DNA of 64,000 nucleotides from Heterohyrax brucei (lineage: Eukaryota; Chordata; Mammalia; Hyracoidea; Procaviidae), in contig CM053143.1 in NCBI GenBank assembly GCA_028571685.1, forward strand, positions 67,001 to 131,000. The letters run 5' to 3'. Shown here piece by piece: positions 55,328 to 64,000 of this stretch. The translations under genes were made by a program, and so were the position numbers. How positions within the stretch are numbered: position 1 is the stretch's first letter; each line of letters begins with the position of its first letter. Below the pieces are notes generated by a model. The model was not told the DNA's origin. It worked only from the letters and a program-made list of their open reading frames with translations, and did no database searches.

Positions 55328-55530
55328 TTGTAATATGTTTTATCATTTACTTACTGAATTTACATGTTTTAGTCTACAATACTCCGAGATTCATAGGATT
55401 CTGGTTTGATAAATCCTACTGCACCAGACAATAAAATGCCGAGTCTTTCCCAGATAGCATATAGGATTTATTATGGTTACAAACACATTTGTCTCCTAGT
55501 CTGCACTGGTCGCCTCTCTGTTCCTCCTGA
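55328..55530 (-). repeat. Inverted repeat, right arm
   Basis: Reverse complement of 54138-54335, outer end 'gcctctctgttcctcct'. Differences are scattered single bases and small indels, so it is not recent. After removing the LTR, the original loop was only about 430 bp. Confidence 0.88.
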
Positions 55531-55789
55531 AGGAGACCAAATAGGTCTCCTAAAGTAGTTAATAAGATACACAGGGACTTTAAAAATAAAAACAAGACCA
55601 TCTGAAAATAAAGAATTAAGACATTCAGTAGTCGAAAACAGGATGTGGTTTTAAGCCAAGTTGAAATTCTGACATACCTCTCTAGGTTAGGAGGGGAGCG
55701 TATTAGCAATCTAGGAATCATTCTCGAATCCTCATTTGCCTCTTCTACTATACTCAATTAATCAGCAAGTCTTGCTGATTCTGTCCATT
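55531..55789. other. Unassigned intergenic sequence
   Basis: No gene or confident repeat seen. The minus-strand ORF 55416-55757 is a chance frame over the inverted-repeat arm. Confidence 0.45.
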
Positions 55790-56465
55790 TAACATCTCTC
55801 TGTCTACTGGCTATTCTCCATCCATTTGTCTTTATCCTAATTAAAGTCACTAACATGCCTCTTAGTTATTAGTCTCTCTGCCTCCAGTCTTACCCCTTAT
55901 AATCTATTGACCACACAGCACTGGTGTTTCTAAGTCAAAAATCAGAATTTTTATTTGTTAAAAAATTTTCAAACAACCCTCTTACTCTCTGAATCAGTTT
56001 CAGATTCTTCAGCATATCCTTCTTGACCTGCCCTACCAATCATGAGCCTTATTTCTCTAATCTTACTTTTAGTGACTTTTCACATTCTGTCAAGCAGCCT
56101 TGTGTGTTCTTGACTTGGACCTTCACGCAAGTTCAGAACATCCTTGGCTCCTTTCTCCCATTTCTCCAGTTTACTTGGTCAACCAAGACTCATCCTTTAG
56201 TACTTGAAATAGATGCCCCTGACTCTGTCTTTCCTGCACATCCTATCTCACTCCACATCTGGCTAGGTACTCTGCCTCTGTGATCCCGTGGTAACCTGGA
56301 AATTCTCAATTCACAGCCTAGCGTAATCACCATCCCTCTCTAAAAAGAAACCTGTCTGAGGGCAGGAACTGTATCTTGTCAGCTACTTTCTATTTTCCAC
56401 CATGGTACGTGGCATAGCATAGGCACCTATAAATCATTGTGCAATAACTACTGGATGAATAATGC
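55790..56465 (+). mobile_element. L2 LINE 3' end
   Basis: Follows the ancient L2 3' region: 'tccatcc..tgt', 'tgacctgccctaccaatcat' (consensus 'tggcccctgcctacctctcc'), 'tggtcaaccaagactcatcc', and the hallmark end 'gagggcaggaactgtatctt', 'tggcatagcataggcacc', 'ataactactggatgaataat'. Non-coding remnant. Confidence 0.85.
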
Positions 56466-56520
56466 ATATTTATAACAGAGTGTAGTGAACTGAATTGTGT
56501 CTCAAATTATGTGTTTGAAA
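56466..56520 (+). mobile_element. MaLR-type LTR, first part of a split copy
   Basis: 'gtagtgaactgaattgtgtc' is the start of an MLT1/MST-like LTR. The rest follows at 57345-57641 and 57771-57975, after AfroSINE and RTE insertions. Confidence 0.65.
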
Positions 56521-56655
56521 CTTCGGTTGTTTAGTGATTAGGTTCTGTGCCTGCTAATCAAAATATCAACAGTTTGAACTCTATGGGGCAATTCTCCTCC
56601 GTCCTATAGGGCTGCTATGAGTTGGAATTGACTCAATGACAGTAGAATTTTCTTT
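56521..56655 (+). mobile_element. AfroSINE
   Basis: 'tttagtgattaggttctgtg', 'cctgctaatcaaaatatcaa', 'ctctatggggcaattctcct', 'tatagggctgctatgagttg', 'gaattgactcaatgacagta': diverged but complete in order, with the middle linker block missing. Confidence 0.85.
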
Positions 56656-57344
56656 AGGTATGTGTTTTATTTAGATGAAAATTTTCACAACTAGACCAAT
56701 GACCAATACCATGATAAATGAGGAAGAAAGGAAGTTGTGAAGGATTTTGTTCTACTTGGATGAACAATCAACTTCCATTGAAGTAGCAGTCAAGAAATAG
56801 AATGATGTACTTACTACATTGGGAAAATCTGCTGTGAAAGATTTCTTTAAAGTTTTCAATAGCAAAGATGTCTCTCTGATGTATAATGCATGCCCGACCA
56901 AAGTCAGGGTCTTGTTAATTACTTCGTATGCATGTGAAAGCTAGACAGTGAAAAAGGAAGACAGAAAGAGAGTTGATATATTTGAACTGTGGTATTGACA
57001 AACAATATTGGACATATCGTAGACTGCCAGAAGACTGAATTAATCTACTTTGGAGCAGGTATAGTCAGAATGTTCCTGAGAAGTGAGACTTCATCTTGCT
57101 TACTTTGCAAAGTCATGTCATCAGGGAAGACCACCAGCTAGAGAAGGACATCACATGTGGTAAAGCAGAAGGTCACAAAATGAGGAAAATCTTTTGTGAG
57201 ATGGATTGACAGGGTAGTTGCAACAATAGACTTAAACACATTACAAACTGTGAGGATGATGCAGGCCCAGCCCGTATTTTATTCCGTCATACGTAGGTTG
57301 CCATAAATTGTAGTTGATTAGATGACACCTAACAATACAACAAA
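56656..57344 (+). mobile_element. RTE (BovB-like) 3' end
   Basis: RT C-terminal region and tail in broken frames: the family phrases around 'gaagtagcagtcaagaaata', 'ctgtgaaagatttctttaaa', 'gcatgcccgaccaaagtcag', 'gggaagaccaccagctagag', and the end 'tgattagatgacacctaaca' with 'atacaaca'. It is the plus-strand counterpart of 39195-40084. Confidence 0.87.
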
Positions 57345-57641
57345 ATTTGTGTTAGAATCCTAACCTTATAACTGTGGATATAATGTTAGACGGATGTGAT
57401 GTGATGTAATATAATTATTTCACATGTAATATAATGTAGTAACTTTCTACACTGTAAATAGAAGCAATTAGTTGAGGTCATACCAGTGTATGGTTTGTCC
57501 TAAGCCTAGTCACATCTGAATTATAAAAAGACCAGACACAAAGACAGACATATGGGAAAGACAGATACTTTCTGACTATGGAGACAGTTGAATTTACCAC
57601 GCCCAGAAACTCCAAGGATTCTTAGTTCTAGAAGCTGAAAT
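57345..57641 (+). mobile_element. MaLR-type LTR, second part
   Basis: 'ttagaatcctaaccttataa' and 'gttgaggtcataccagtgta' follow the MLT1/MST order after 56466-56520. It is interrupted by the AfroSINE at 57642. Confidence 0.65.
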
Positions 57642-57770
57642 GGAGCCCTGGAGCCTTAGCAGTTAAGAGCTTGGCTACTAACCAAAAGGTCAGCAGTTTG
57701 AACTTCCTATTCCCGCTTTGGAAACCCTGTGGGCATTTCTACTCTGTCATATAGGGTAACTGAAATAGAC
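57642..57770 (+). mobile_element. AfroSINE
   Basis: 'agccttagcagttaagagct', 'tggctactaaccaaaaggtc', 'gaaaccctgtgggcatttct', 'actctgtcatatagggtaac'. The end is truncated. Confidence 0.9.
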
Positions 57771-57975
57771 AAAGAAGGTCCTCCCCCTGGAGCCACACCT
57801 CAGTCTCAAACTTTCAGCCTCCTAAACTACGAAAAAACAAATTTCCATTCTTTAAAGCCCCTTACTTATTTCTGTGATGGGCGCACCAGATCATTGGAAC
57901 ACAGGTACTTCACATTAATAATATGGTATAGTGGAGGAAACACAGCTCATACACTGTCACTACCAGCAGATTAAG
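57771..57975 (+). mobile_element. MaLR-type LTR, third part
   Basis: 'ttcagcctcctaaactacga', 'aaacaaatttccattcttta' and 'aagccccttacttatttctg' match the conserved 3' end of MLT1/MST-type LTRs, completing the element begun at 56466. Confidence 0.65.
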
Positions 57976-58559
57976 AAAAAAAAAATCAGAGCTAATTCTC
58001 ACTGAGGAAAGACTTAACTTTTCATTAATTTTTTTTTTAACAAGATGTGCAAGTAGAGCTGGCAAAAAGACAGCCAGGATTAGGCAAGAGGCCAAGGCTG
58101 TAAGTATACCAGGTATACCACTGCAAGTTGTAGGTACCTGAAACTGTGAGAGAAAAGCAAAGAGAAAACTGAAGGTGAAAGTAGCTACGGCTATTATTGT
58201 TTTTCCTTTAAATACAACAAATTTAGTATGTTAGTATATTGATGGGAAGGAACCATTAGTGAGGGAAAGGCTGAAGATACTGAACCTGAGTTGGCTAAGT
58301 GAAATCTCTGAGGAGGAAACAGGAAATAGGATTTAAAACATGTCAGGGAAAGTAGTCTTTGGTAGGCCAGCTGACATTTCATTGTAAGAGAAAAGGAAGA
58401 GAGGAGTTTGGCCATAGATGTAGAAAGATTTGTAGCCACAGTTGCAGGACACTGAAAGAGTTTCTATCTGATGACTGAAGTTCAGTAAAGACTTCAGATC
58501 CGAATGCCATTTTGATGCCTGAGAATTTTAAATGACCCCTTTTCCTGAAGGTATCAAAC
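57976..58559. other. Unassigned intergenic sequence
   Basis: No gene or confident repeat, apart from a short direct repeat with 59026-59060 (see findings). Confidence 0.45.
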
Positions 58560-58735
58560 AAGACGCAGTGGTTAAAATGCTCAGCTGCTAACCCAGAGGT
58601 CAGTAGTTCAAATCCACTAGCGGCTCTGCAGGAAAAAGATGTAACAGTTTGTTCCCATAATGAGTTACAGCCTTGAAAACCCTGTGAGGCCACTATGAGT
58701 TGGAATTGACTTGAGGACAGTGGCAACCACATACA
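58560..58735 (+). mobile_element. AfroSINE, near full-length
   Basis: 'agacgcagtggttaaaatgc', 'agctgctaacccagaggtca', 'gcaggaaaaagatgtaacag', 'ataatgagttacagccttga', 'atgagttggaattgacttga'. A-rich tail to about 58755. The 135-codon minus-strand ORF over it is antisense noise. Confidence 0.93.
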
Positions 58736-59455
58736 CATAAAATGAAATAAATGTATGTGTAAGTGTATGAAACAAGCATAGCTCATATTCTGTGATTTCT
58801 CCTTCTGAGATTATCCCTTAGCAGTCTATATTTTTGGAGGTGGGGAGCCTGATATGAACCCTTACATAGGTCAAGATCCTAAGTGAATCAAAGGGGAGAA
58901 AGATACTGAAACACTGGATAGTATGTAACACTTTGAACCAGATTTTGAGAATCAACAATGCCCGTTTTCATCAGGACACAGTATGGTACATCTAATATAG
59001 TTAACAGCATTTTTTTTTTTTTTTACTCAGAGCTAATTCTCACTGAAGATGTAACTTTTCATATCCTTCTATGAAATCTTTTTTTCTAATGTTATTCAGT
59101 CTCAGAATACTCCTATTTCCTAAGCAGATAATAAGTGAACTTTTTTTATTGTAGAGCTCATGCCTAAAGGTGAGATACAACAGATACATTATGAAAGTAG
59201 AAACCTGTAGTACAGGGACGGGGACATTGCCTGAAGAGAGATGAGTCATCTGTGGGTGTTTTATCTTCTTTTTTTTCTCAGTGATGCAGGACTCAGAGGG
59301 AGGTGGGTGGACTGGTGATGCAATTGCCAAATTAGTGCAAGGAACTCAGCCAATGCCAGCATGCCCTGCACTTTCAAGACCATCAAGTGGAGCAGGATTT
59401 CACTAATGATTTATGTGCTATCATTCAAGCCACATATGGCCAGGGCATTAAAAGA
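58736..59455. other. Unassigned intergenic sequence
   Basis: No gene seen. T runs at 59010-59024 and small poly-T stretches near 59143 and 59270 hint at old retroposon tails, but no body is recognisable. Confidence 0.45.
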
Positions 59456-59650
59456 CCTGTTGCTGTTGAATTGAGTTCCAACTCACAATGACCTTACAGG
59501 ACAGTGTTTAACTGCTCCAAGGTTTCCAAGGCTGTAATACTTACGTAGCAGATTGTCTCATCTTTATCCTATGGAGCAACTGGTGGGCTTGAAACACTGA
59601 ACTTTTGATCAGTAGCAGAACGCTTAACACTCTGCTATCAGAACTCCCAA
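59456..59650 (-). mobile_element. AfroSINE, antisense
   Basis: The plus strand shows the reverse of the consensus: 'gttgaattgagttccaactc', 'aaggctgtaatacttacgta', 'ggagcaactggtgggcttga', 'gaacgcttaacactctgcta'. Near full-length. Confidence 0.9.
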
Positions 59651-60319
59651 TTAAAAGGATTGTCACTTAATGTTAAAGGCAAGGTGAAAGAGAAGGATGG
59701 GGAAGAAGGAAAATTACTTCATCTTTCAATCCATGTTTCTAAAACACTTTTCTTCTAACAAAATTCTTGTCCATGTCCTTACATAATTCACAGCTGAGTC
59801 ATTCATTTACCATTGGCTCGGATCAAATGTGCGGGATAAAAGCACAGAATGTTGCCCACTCATCAGGATCAAATCTTTGTGAGTTTATGATATTTGGGTG
59901 AAAAGAAAACTTAGTATACAAATGAAACAAAGAAAATGTCAAGGCAATAGCTAAATAACTATTAAAATGTAAAGAATGGACAAAATGCTAGAAAAATTCA
60001 GCAAATGGGCAAATCATAATGGCTTTGGACAGTAGGAGAGAGTTTGTGGAAGGAATGAAGAAAAGGGCAAGCAGTAGATAGCCAGAAAAAGGGGAAGGCA
60101 AGACAGTTCAAGCAGGAGGGATACTTGGGAGTAGGTTTCGCTAGGAGCAGGTGACAAGTAAGTTGCTCCTAGGTAATCAGCTCAGTCTTGATGATGAGAA
60201 CATGTGGAAAAAGGAAAGTGAGGCGTACATGATATCTGAGGCAACTCACTATTATATAAGCATCAGCCCAAGCAAGCCCCATCACTGATATTCTCCTGCC
60301 CTTTAGGACTGTTTCAGCA
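59651..60319. other. Unassigned intergenic sequence
   Basis: No gene or confident repeat seen. Confidence 0.5.
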
Positions 60320-60505
60320 GTTGGAAGTCTGGTGGCATAATGGTTAAGCATCTGGCTGCTAAAAGAATAGTTAATGATTTAAACCCACGAGCTGCTCCTC
60401 AGGAGAAGGATGTGTCAGTCTGTAATGAATATAGCCATAGAAACCCTGTAGGGGTAGTTGTACTCTGTCCTATAGGATCACTACGAGGCAATGGATTTGT
60501 TTGGT
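60320..60505 (+). mobile_element. AfroSINE, near full-length
   Basis: 'tggtggcataatggttaagc', 'atctggctgctaaaagaata', 'gctgctcctcaggagaagga', 'gaaaccctgtaggggtagtt', 'cctataggatcactacgagg'. Confidence 0.92.
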
Positions 60506-62219
60506 GCTTCAGCAATTAAATCTTTAATTCAGTTTTTTTCAGTTGTCGTTAATTCATTATTCATCCGCCATTCCTTTTATTAAAACAAGTAAAACGATTC
60601 TACTATACACTCTGGCTTGGCATGCATGTTTAAGGTAGGCTGTTGATCAGAGCCTTTCTTCAAAAGAAAATGACTAAGGTGGAGGAGAAAGGAAATGGAT
60701 GAAAAAAAGCAAAGTCAAGCCAAGGGGCATTTGTGACCATGCTGTGTGGCTCTGATGGCACCCAGCTGGCTTGGCTGTGTGGCTCTGTGGCCTGCACTGA
60801 CTGTCTGGACTGAGGCTACATCTGATGGCATGATTTACTCTCCTAGCAAAGAAAAAGCCAACCTGACTCTGTTGCTTTTTATTTTTTCTTGCTACTCCAC
60901 ACAAATATTTTACTCAAGTATTTCTTTCATCCATACATCTTTACTTTTTTTTTTTTTTTTTTTTTTGGTAAGATAAATATTCCTGGAAGTTACCTCAAAT
61001 CTTTCTTTTTTTCCAGAGAAGTAAAATATAAATACTAAACAATTTTTTTCATCTAACCCTTACCTCCAGATTAAATAAAGGATTATGAGGAAAAAATGAG
61101 GATAAATCATCCATGACATTCATCTGCCAAGAGGTAGGATTAAACTAAAACCTCTGCAGGCAGATGATGCTTCATCCTGTTTTTAAAGGCTCTGAGAGAG
61201 AGAAGGAACTTGCTGTGATGTAGTCTAATGTTTCCCAATGCTCATTGCCAGTAATTTTTTCATATGTAGTCTAAGTTCATAGGTTGCATTTTAATAGCGT
61301 CTTCTCCTCTGTATCGTGACAGGTGTTTTCTCCTTGGATTCCACCTCTCAGTGTCCCAGTCGTGTCTCTGAGTCCGCATATGAGAGAGTCTCTCATTCCC
61401 CCTAGCAATCCTTTCAGGCTTTTGACGTGGGCTGTGGCAGGAAAGAATCCTCAGAGGGGTCAATATTATCAGCTACATGTGGACTGAAACCTGAGGATCA
61501 AGATCCTATCCTGAGTATTTAATCAGTGATAGTGAGGAGTGAGAAAGTGCTTTCAAGATTACTTTAGACAGTTTGCGAAAGTTTGCTAATTTCTCGGGGA
61601 CACACCACATCAATGAACATAGCAGCACAAGTTGACCAGCTACATCTGTTAGCAAAATCAAAGGGGTGAGGGCAGGTTGCCAGAGAAGCCTGAGGTTTAC
61701 TTATGTAGCTGGTTCCGGGCCCATTTGGCTCTGGTGAGTAATGATCTGGCCTCCCCTGCACCAGGATTACTTTTGTGGGGCTTCTGGACCTTTGAGGGTC
61801 TCCTCTTCAGGGTCACATATTGCAGCCTGAGGACCTCTTTGAAATCACCCTTAGAGAAGGATCCCTTCTCCTAATCTTTCCAAGATTACTCCCTTACTCT
61901 TCCCTTTTATCCTTAATAATGGTGCAAAGCACAAAAAACTTGGTCACCACCTCTCCATCTTAAAGCAGGTCTAATTCCTAGAAGCACAGGGAATACTTTC
62001 ATTCCATTTTGATGAGTCACTCTTCCTCTATGAATAACAGCTTGATTTTCCTAAAGGAGCAAAACAGTAAATGTACAGTGCAAGTTATGCTATGAACTAA
62101 CACATAAGAAAACAAAGACAAACTGAATATCATTCTGATATGATATAACAGCACACCGTAAGTTTGATGACAGCTACCTAGCCAACTGACCGGAAGAGAT
62201 CCGTGTTTATGCCCATTCC
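60506..62219. other. Unassigned intergenic sequence
   Basis: About 1.7 kb without recognised genes or repeats, apart from a 22-base T run at 60945-60966. ORFs up to 76 codons show no motifs and overlap on both strands. Confidence 0.5.
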
Positions 62220-62352
62220 AAGCGCTAATAAAAAGGTAAACAGTTTGAATTCACCAGGCAGTCCTAGGAAATTGTATGCGGCAGTTCTACTCTGTTCTGC
62301 AGTGTTGCTAAGAGTTGGAATCAACTCAGCAGCAGTGGGTCTGGGGTTTACA
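62220..62352 (+). mobile_element. AfroSINE, partial
   Basis: 'agcgctaataaaaaggtaaa' (compressed tRNA-like part), 'cagtttgaattcaccaggca', 'gcggcagttctactctgttc', 'gagttggaatcaactcagca', 'gcagtgggtctggggttt'. Confidence 0.87.
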
Positions 62353-62611
62353 GAGCCATAAATTACATGCAAAGTGTTGTTATGTTGGAACTAGTCTTTT
62401 ATGTGTGATAAAAATCAATTGTATTTTTACTGGACAAAATGTTATACTGTATGCTTATATCTGCCTATCTGTAATATACCGTTAGACAGGCTGTGTCTCA
62501 ACCTTCCAGGCAGCTGTAAGACTGCTAGAAATGAGTCATGTATACCCAGTGGTATCAACCATTCTATGAAAGCTACATTTATCTGTGACTGAGCTGGACA
62601 CATGAGACACG
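62353..62611. other. Unassigned intergenic sequence
   Basis: No gene or recognisable repeat. Confidence 0.45.
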
Positions 62612-62690
62612 TACAGGGTGTCGGCAAAGTAAAAGTAATTGTTATTTATAGAAAACAAATAGTAATTGATAATAACAGATTCCCAAAGGA
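62612..62690 (+). mobile_element. Possible mariner-like terminal fragment
   Basis: 'tacagggtgtcggcaaagta' then 'aaagtaattgttatttatag' resembles mariner-type inverted-repeat ends ('cagggtg..gcaaaagta'). Only one end is visible and no transposase remnant follows. Confidence 0.35.
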
Positions 62691-63671
62691 GAAACACCTT
62701 TCTCCAAATTACCCATGTTCTTTCTTATGTTCCTGGGGCGGTGTGCTGTGCTTTGGTCAGATGCTGGGTTCGTGCTACCACTGCCCCCAGGTATTACCAT
62801 GTTGCCAGAGGACTCTGTCTACTACTGACCCTTGGCTGGGCTTCTCTGCTAGCTGTAAGACCCCTGCATAGGATCTCCCGAGTTTCTGACTTTTTTCTCT
62901 GTCACTAGTTCCCACCACGCTATCCCAGCTAATATAGATTTCTTGCAGCCATGCTACCCCAAACTTGCTGTCCAGAAAAAGAAGTGTATAGCTGTTGGAC
63001 AAGGCACACTCAGACCTCTCTCACCCTGCACATGGAAGTGTTAACAGTTCTTTTAGCTCCACCAGAAAATGCCCCAAGGTACTGCATCCCACCAGCAATG
63101 AAATATTCAATAACTAATTGTCACCAAGCATATGGCCAGTAAAAGGGTAGAGTGGAGCAGTGGAAGACAATAAATGTAAACTTCCCTTAATGTAATGTGC
63201 TTACAGCTCATAGTAACAGGTAAGAAACAGTATCTAGACCATTCTGTGTACTAGTAAATAGAAAAATGACTATGAATCAACAACTTTTTTACCTGGTCAC
63301 ACTAATCAGTATGAAAACTCGTTGAGACTAAAGGAAAAAAGGAAAGGTAGAGTGAAGGAAAAAAAATCAGGAAGAAAGGAAAAGACTTTGCTAAGATATT
63401 ACTTTTAATGGGCTACAATCAACTTACAAATAATATTACAAATCTTTCACAATTCGGAGAAGCAAAGGTACACACTATCAAATGAACCCAATTCTGTGAA
63501 TTGTAATCTGAAAGATTGAAGTTGAACACTAATTGAAGATACTGCGAAGGTTTTCAAGCTTCCTAAGTTCCATAAGTCCTAAATATCTTAGTAGTTTTTC
63601 ATACCTCTTCTGCTTCTGTTTATCAGGTTGCTAGATCCCAACAACTTGGTAAATTTTTATGTTTTAGCAGA
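62691..63671. other. Unassigned intergenic sequence
   Basis: No gene recognised. The Cys-rich ORFs at 62602-62908 overlap in two frames and show no domain. Confidence 0.45.
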
Positions 63672-63757
63672 TTATTGCTGTTAGCTGCTATTGAGTCAAC
63701 TTCGACTCTTATTTACCTCTGTACAACAAAGCAAAATGTTGAGCAGTCCTGTGTGAG
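63672..63757 (-). mobile_element. RTE 3'-terminal fragment, antisense
   Basis: 'gctgttagctgctattgagt', 'caacttcgactc', 'ctgtacaacaaagcaaaatg' match the start of the antisense RTE 3' end also seen at 35338. Only about 85 bp is preserved. Confidence 0.7.
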
Positions 63758-64000
63758 GAAGCTATTATTCTTTTTAAGCTGAAAGGTTTAAAAACCTCTG
63801 GAAGGTTTTCTTGGTTCTTTGTTTTGATCATTTATCTTATTATGCTTCTTATTGTGATTTGATATTTCTTTTATTTCCAAGACATCAAGAAATTATTGTA
63901 TTTCTTATGTGATTGTTTGCTGCATCTTAAGTTTTGTTTTACTTCATTTTGATAAATCTGAGTAGGCCAGGGATGCATGCTGTTGGTGTTATTGTTAGGT
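63758..64000. other. Unassigned AT-rich sequence to the window edge
   Basis: No gene or confident repeat visible. Confidence 0.4.

Noticed and set aside
58379..58786. 135-codon minus-strand ORF
   Set aside because: It is mostly the antisense of an AfroSINE (58560-58735) and has no recognisable domain.

Overview
This is mammalian nuclear DNA and almost certainly afrotherian, most likely proboscidean (elephant lineage). The evidence is at least eight AfroSINE copies (signature 'gtggttaag..tggctgctaac' and 'accctatg.ggcagttctactc'), several RTE/BovB-type LINE pieces of the kind known as RTE1 in elephant, and many L1 copies of one lineage with shared 3'UTRs. I see no convincing intact host gene. 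Almost every open reading frame is retrotransposon debris or its antisense shadow. One 244-bp segment (34144-34387, minus strand) could be a terminal coding exon of a gene I do not recognise.

Layout. 1-9.6 kb: an RTE fragment, then a head-to-head pair of 3' L1 halves forming a large palindrome around about 640 bp of an L1-derived repeat unit, then more L1 fragments, an AfroSINE and a (CA)20 run. 9.66-14.78 kb: an L1 with its 5' end (5'UTR, broken ORF1, an inserted MaLR-like LTR, broken ORF2), cut off in the reverse transcriptase region. 14.79-25.5 kb: a tandem array of about 29 units, about 410-420 bp each and later about 247 bp. The units are not an unrelated satellite: each is a segment of L1 ORF2 (the RT palm around the A-D-D motif to about 135 codons downstream), on the minus strand. 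25.5-31.4 kb: an old L1 fragment split by a nested L1 with a 10-bp target-site duplication (TSD). 31.4-39.1 kb: mostly low-repeat intergenic DNA with AfroSINE, LTR, RTE, MIR and L2 pieces and the candidate exon. 39.2-47.26 kb: one minus-strand RTE split by a MaLR-like LTR and by a 5.77-kb class I endogenous retrovirus (minus strand, both LTRs, 5-bp TSD, tRNA-Phe-like primer site). 47.26-51.17 kb: an L1 broken off in ORF2. 51.17-52.74 kb: an abrupt GC- and CpG-rich block of about four degenerate tandem units. 52.74-64 kb: LTR fragments, old L1, an about 200-bp inverted repeat, L2, nested SINE/RTE/LTR and intergenic DNA.

Nothing here works as an operon or pathway. The story is serial transposon insertion plus the birth of tandem repeats. 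The most noteworthy object is the L1-ORF2-derived tandem array. Its left end is closest to L1, its right end is most derived and most regular, and it joins its neighbouring L1 by an inversion within the same RT segment. A second, isolated copy of the unit at 3346-4100 shares rare variants with units near 17.15 kb. Coordinates of repeat boundaries are by eye and usually good to about 5-20 bp. Family names rest on recognised consensus patterns, not a database search.
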